DNA from: Lachnospiraceae bacterium UBA4348
GTDB lineage: Bacteria > Bacillota > Clostridia > Lachnospirales > Lachnospiraceae
Length of the DNA stretch: 5,780 bases
Direction: 5' to 3'
Assembly: GCA_002394165.1 (NCBI GenBank)
Contig: DGTA01000087.1
Coordinates: forward strand, 1-5,780
Below, piece after piece: positions 5,175 through 5,780 of this stretch. How positions within the stretch are numbered: position 1 is the stretch's first letter; each line of letters opens with the position of its first letter. A program made the translations under genes and the position numbers. A model generated the notes under the pieces. The model saw only the letters and a list, made by a program, of their open reading frames with translations, made no database searches and was not told the origin of the DNA.

Positions 5175-5223
5175 AGCCCAGTGGCTTACTGGTAAGGATA
5201 CCAGCAGGTCACCGGGCTTTTTT
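5175..5223 (+). terminator. Intrinsic terminator of the DUF3268-sigma-signal peptidase operon
   Basis: AGCCC (5175-5179) pairs with GGGCT (5214-5218). Inner pairing is GTGGCT with GGTCAC across wobble pairs, and CTGGT (5189-5193) with ACCAG (5200-5204). A run of six T (5218-5223) follows at once. It starts four bases after the signal peptidase stop, so it ends the operon. Confidence 0.85.
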
Positions 5224-5239
5224 GTTTTGAACGGATTTC

Positions 5240-5271
5240 AAAAAATGAGAAGACACCATCGCAGTATGGCG
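5240..5271 (-). terminator. Possible weak terminator for the Fic gene
   Basis: On the - strand CGCCAT (5266-5271) can pair with ATGGTG (5254-5259, one GU pair) around a six-base loop, and six T (5240-5245) follow after eight bases. It lies about 70 bases beyond the Fic stop codon. The stem is short and the T-tract is displaced, so this is tentative. The rest of 5224-5339 shows no gene or other clear signal. Confidence 0.25.
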
Positions 5272-5339
5272 AGCGTTTCAAATGCGCAACTTTTCTACCA
5301 TGGTTCTGGCCATCAGATCGTCCATATAACATCTCCGAA

Positions 5340-5780
5340 TTACGCTTCATATTCGATCCCAAAGTAGTCCAGAACCGCCTTGAAGTCATCCTGCATCAGC
5401 AGGCAGGTGTCGCGCAGATAACCGGGCATCTTGACCCATTCCTTCAGACCGCGGTAGTAGAACATTTTATGCCGGTCATCAATGATGAAGGGCACGATCC
5501 CGAAACGGAGGCACTCCTTGAACAGGATCAGCCTGCCTACACGCCCGTTGCCGTCCTGAAAGGGATGGATGCGTTCGAAACGAACATGAAAGTCAAGCAG
5601 ATCCTCTAGATCCGGCTTAGGGCTGCTGTTATACCCTTTTAACAGCTTCGCCATGGCCGCGGGAACCTGGGCGGGGAGGGTCGTAGCCTGCCCGCCCACT
5701 TCATTCGGTATCTTTTTATATCCGCCTACGACAAACCAAGGCTGTCGGCTGTCACTTGTGCCGCTTTTGAGTGTACGGTG
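5340..5780 (-). CDS. Fic-domain protein (AMP-transferase type), C-terminal part; 5' end outside window
   Basis: The frame is open from the right edge to TAA at 5340-5342, giving 146 visible residues. The Fic catalytic motif HPFQDGNGRVGR is complete (5532-5567): His is the general base, the Asp/Glu position is Asp, and the Gly-Asn-Gly-Arg loop holds the nucleotide phosphates. Upstream, KSGTSDSRQPWFVVGGYKKI and PNEVGG match the strand-flap region before the motif in this family. Fic enzymes usually transfer AMP from ATP to a hydroxyl of a target protein, and bacterial members act as toxins, regulators or phage-defence parts. The inhibitory S/T-x-x-x-E-G/N motif is not obvious in the visible C-terminus; in class II proteins it would be N-terminal, outside the window. 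The GTG at 5699 is internal, since conserved sequence continues upstream of it. The gene converges on the signal peptidase operon. Confidence 0.92.
   Translation of the reverse strand, partial: HRTLKSGTSDSRQPWFVVGGYKKIPNEVGGQATTLPAQVPAAMAKLLKGYNSSPKPDLEDLLDFHVRFERIHPFQDGNGRVGRLILFKECLRFGIVPFIIDDRHKMFYYRGLKEWVKMPGYLRDTCLLMQDDFKAVLDYFGIEYEA

Noticed and set aside
5172..5223. tRNA-like look of the sequence after the signal peptidase gene
   Set aside because: No seven-pair acceptor stem, anticodon arm or T-arm can be formed; the nested stem plus T6 is a plain terminator.
1..5780. CRISPR arrays, transposase genes or insertion-sequence ends
   Set aside because: No regularly spaced repeats, transposase or integrase reading frames, or terminal inverted repeats with target duplications were found by eye.

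Overview
The window looks like accessory chromosomal DNA of a moderately GC-rich Firmicute, most likely a gut clostridium of the Oscillospiraceae/Lachnospiraceae type. This is inferred from the LPxTG-anchored pilin with class C sortase, strong GGAGG ribosome binding sites, TTG starts and intrinsic terminators. No taxonomic marker gene is present, so the assignment is inference.

Left part (1-2157, + strand): the 3' end of an LPQTG-anchored pilin-like surface protein, a strong hairpin in the gap, then two overlapping sortase genes. The first is a class C, pilin-polymerising type with a C-terminal membrane anchor. The second is class C-like but lacks that anchor. Together they form a sortase-assembled pilus locus whose 5' part lies outside the window.

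Middle (2152-3457): a Phd/YefM antitoxin and RelE/ParE toxin pair on the - strand. It converges on the second sortase so tightly that the stop codons interleave. An AT-rich divergent intergenic region with repeats separates it from a + strand gene for an unrecognised type I membrane protein, which has a signal peptide, a Pro/Thr/Glu-rich stalk and a very acidic cytoplasmic tail. A weak intrinsic terminator follows.

Right part (3500-5223, + strand): a near-consensus sigma-A promoter drives a roughly 225-nt structured RNA that ends in a long hairpin plus T-tract. It lies immediately upstream of a tight three-gene operon: a DUF3268-type zinc-ribbon protein, a sigma-70 family factor and a short type I signal peptidase. 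All junctions overlap, and the last two genes start with TTG. The RNA is probably an instance of the candidate structured RNA associated with DUF3268 genes. The operon ends in a clear intrinsic terminator.

Right edge (5340-5780, - strand): the C-terminal part of a Fic-domain protein with an intact HPFQDGNGR motif, running off the window.

Working model (inference): the sigma factor and signal peptidase are dedicated expression and secretion helpers for the neighbouring pilus locus. The structured RNA gates or accompanies that operon, while the toxin-antitoxin pair and Fic gene are defence/stability cargo.
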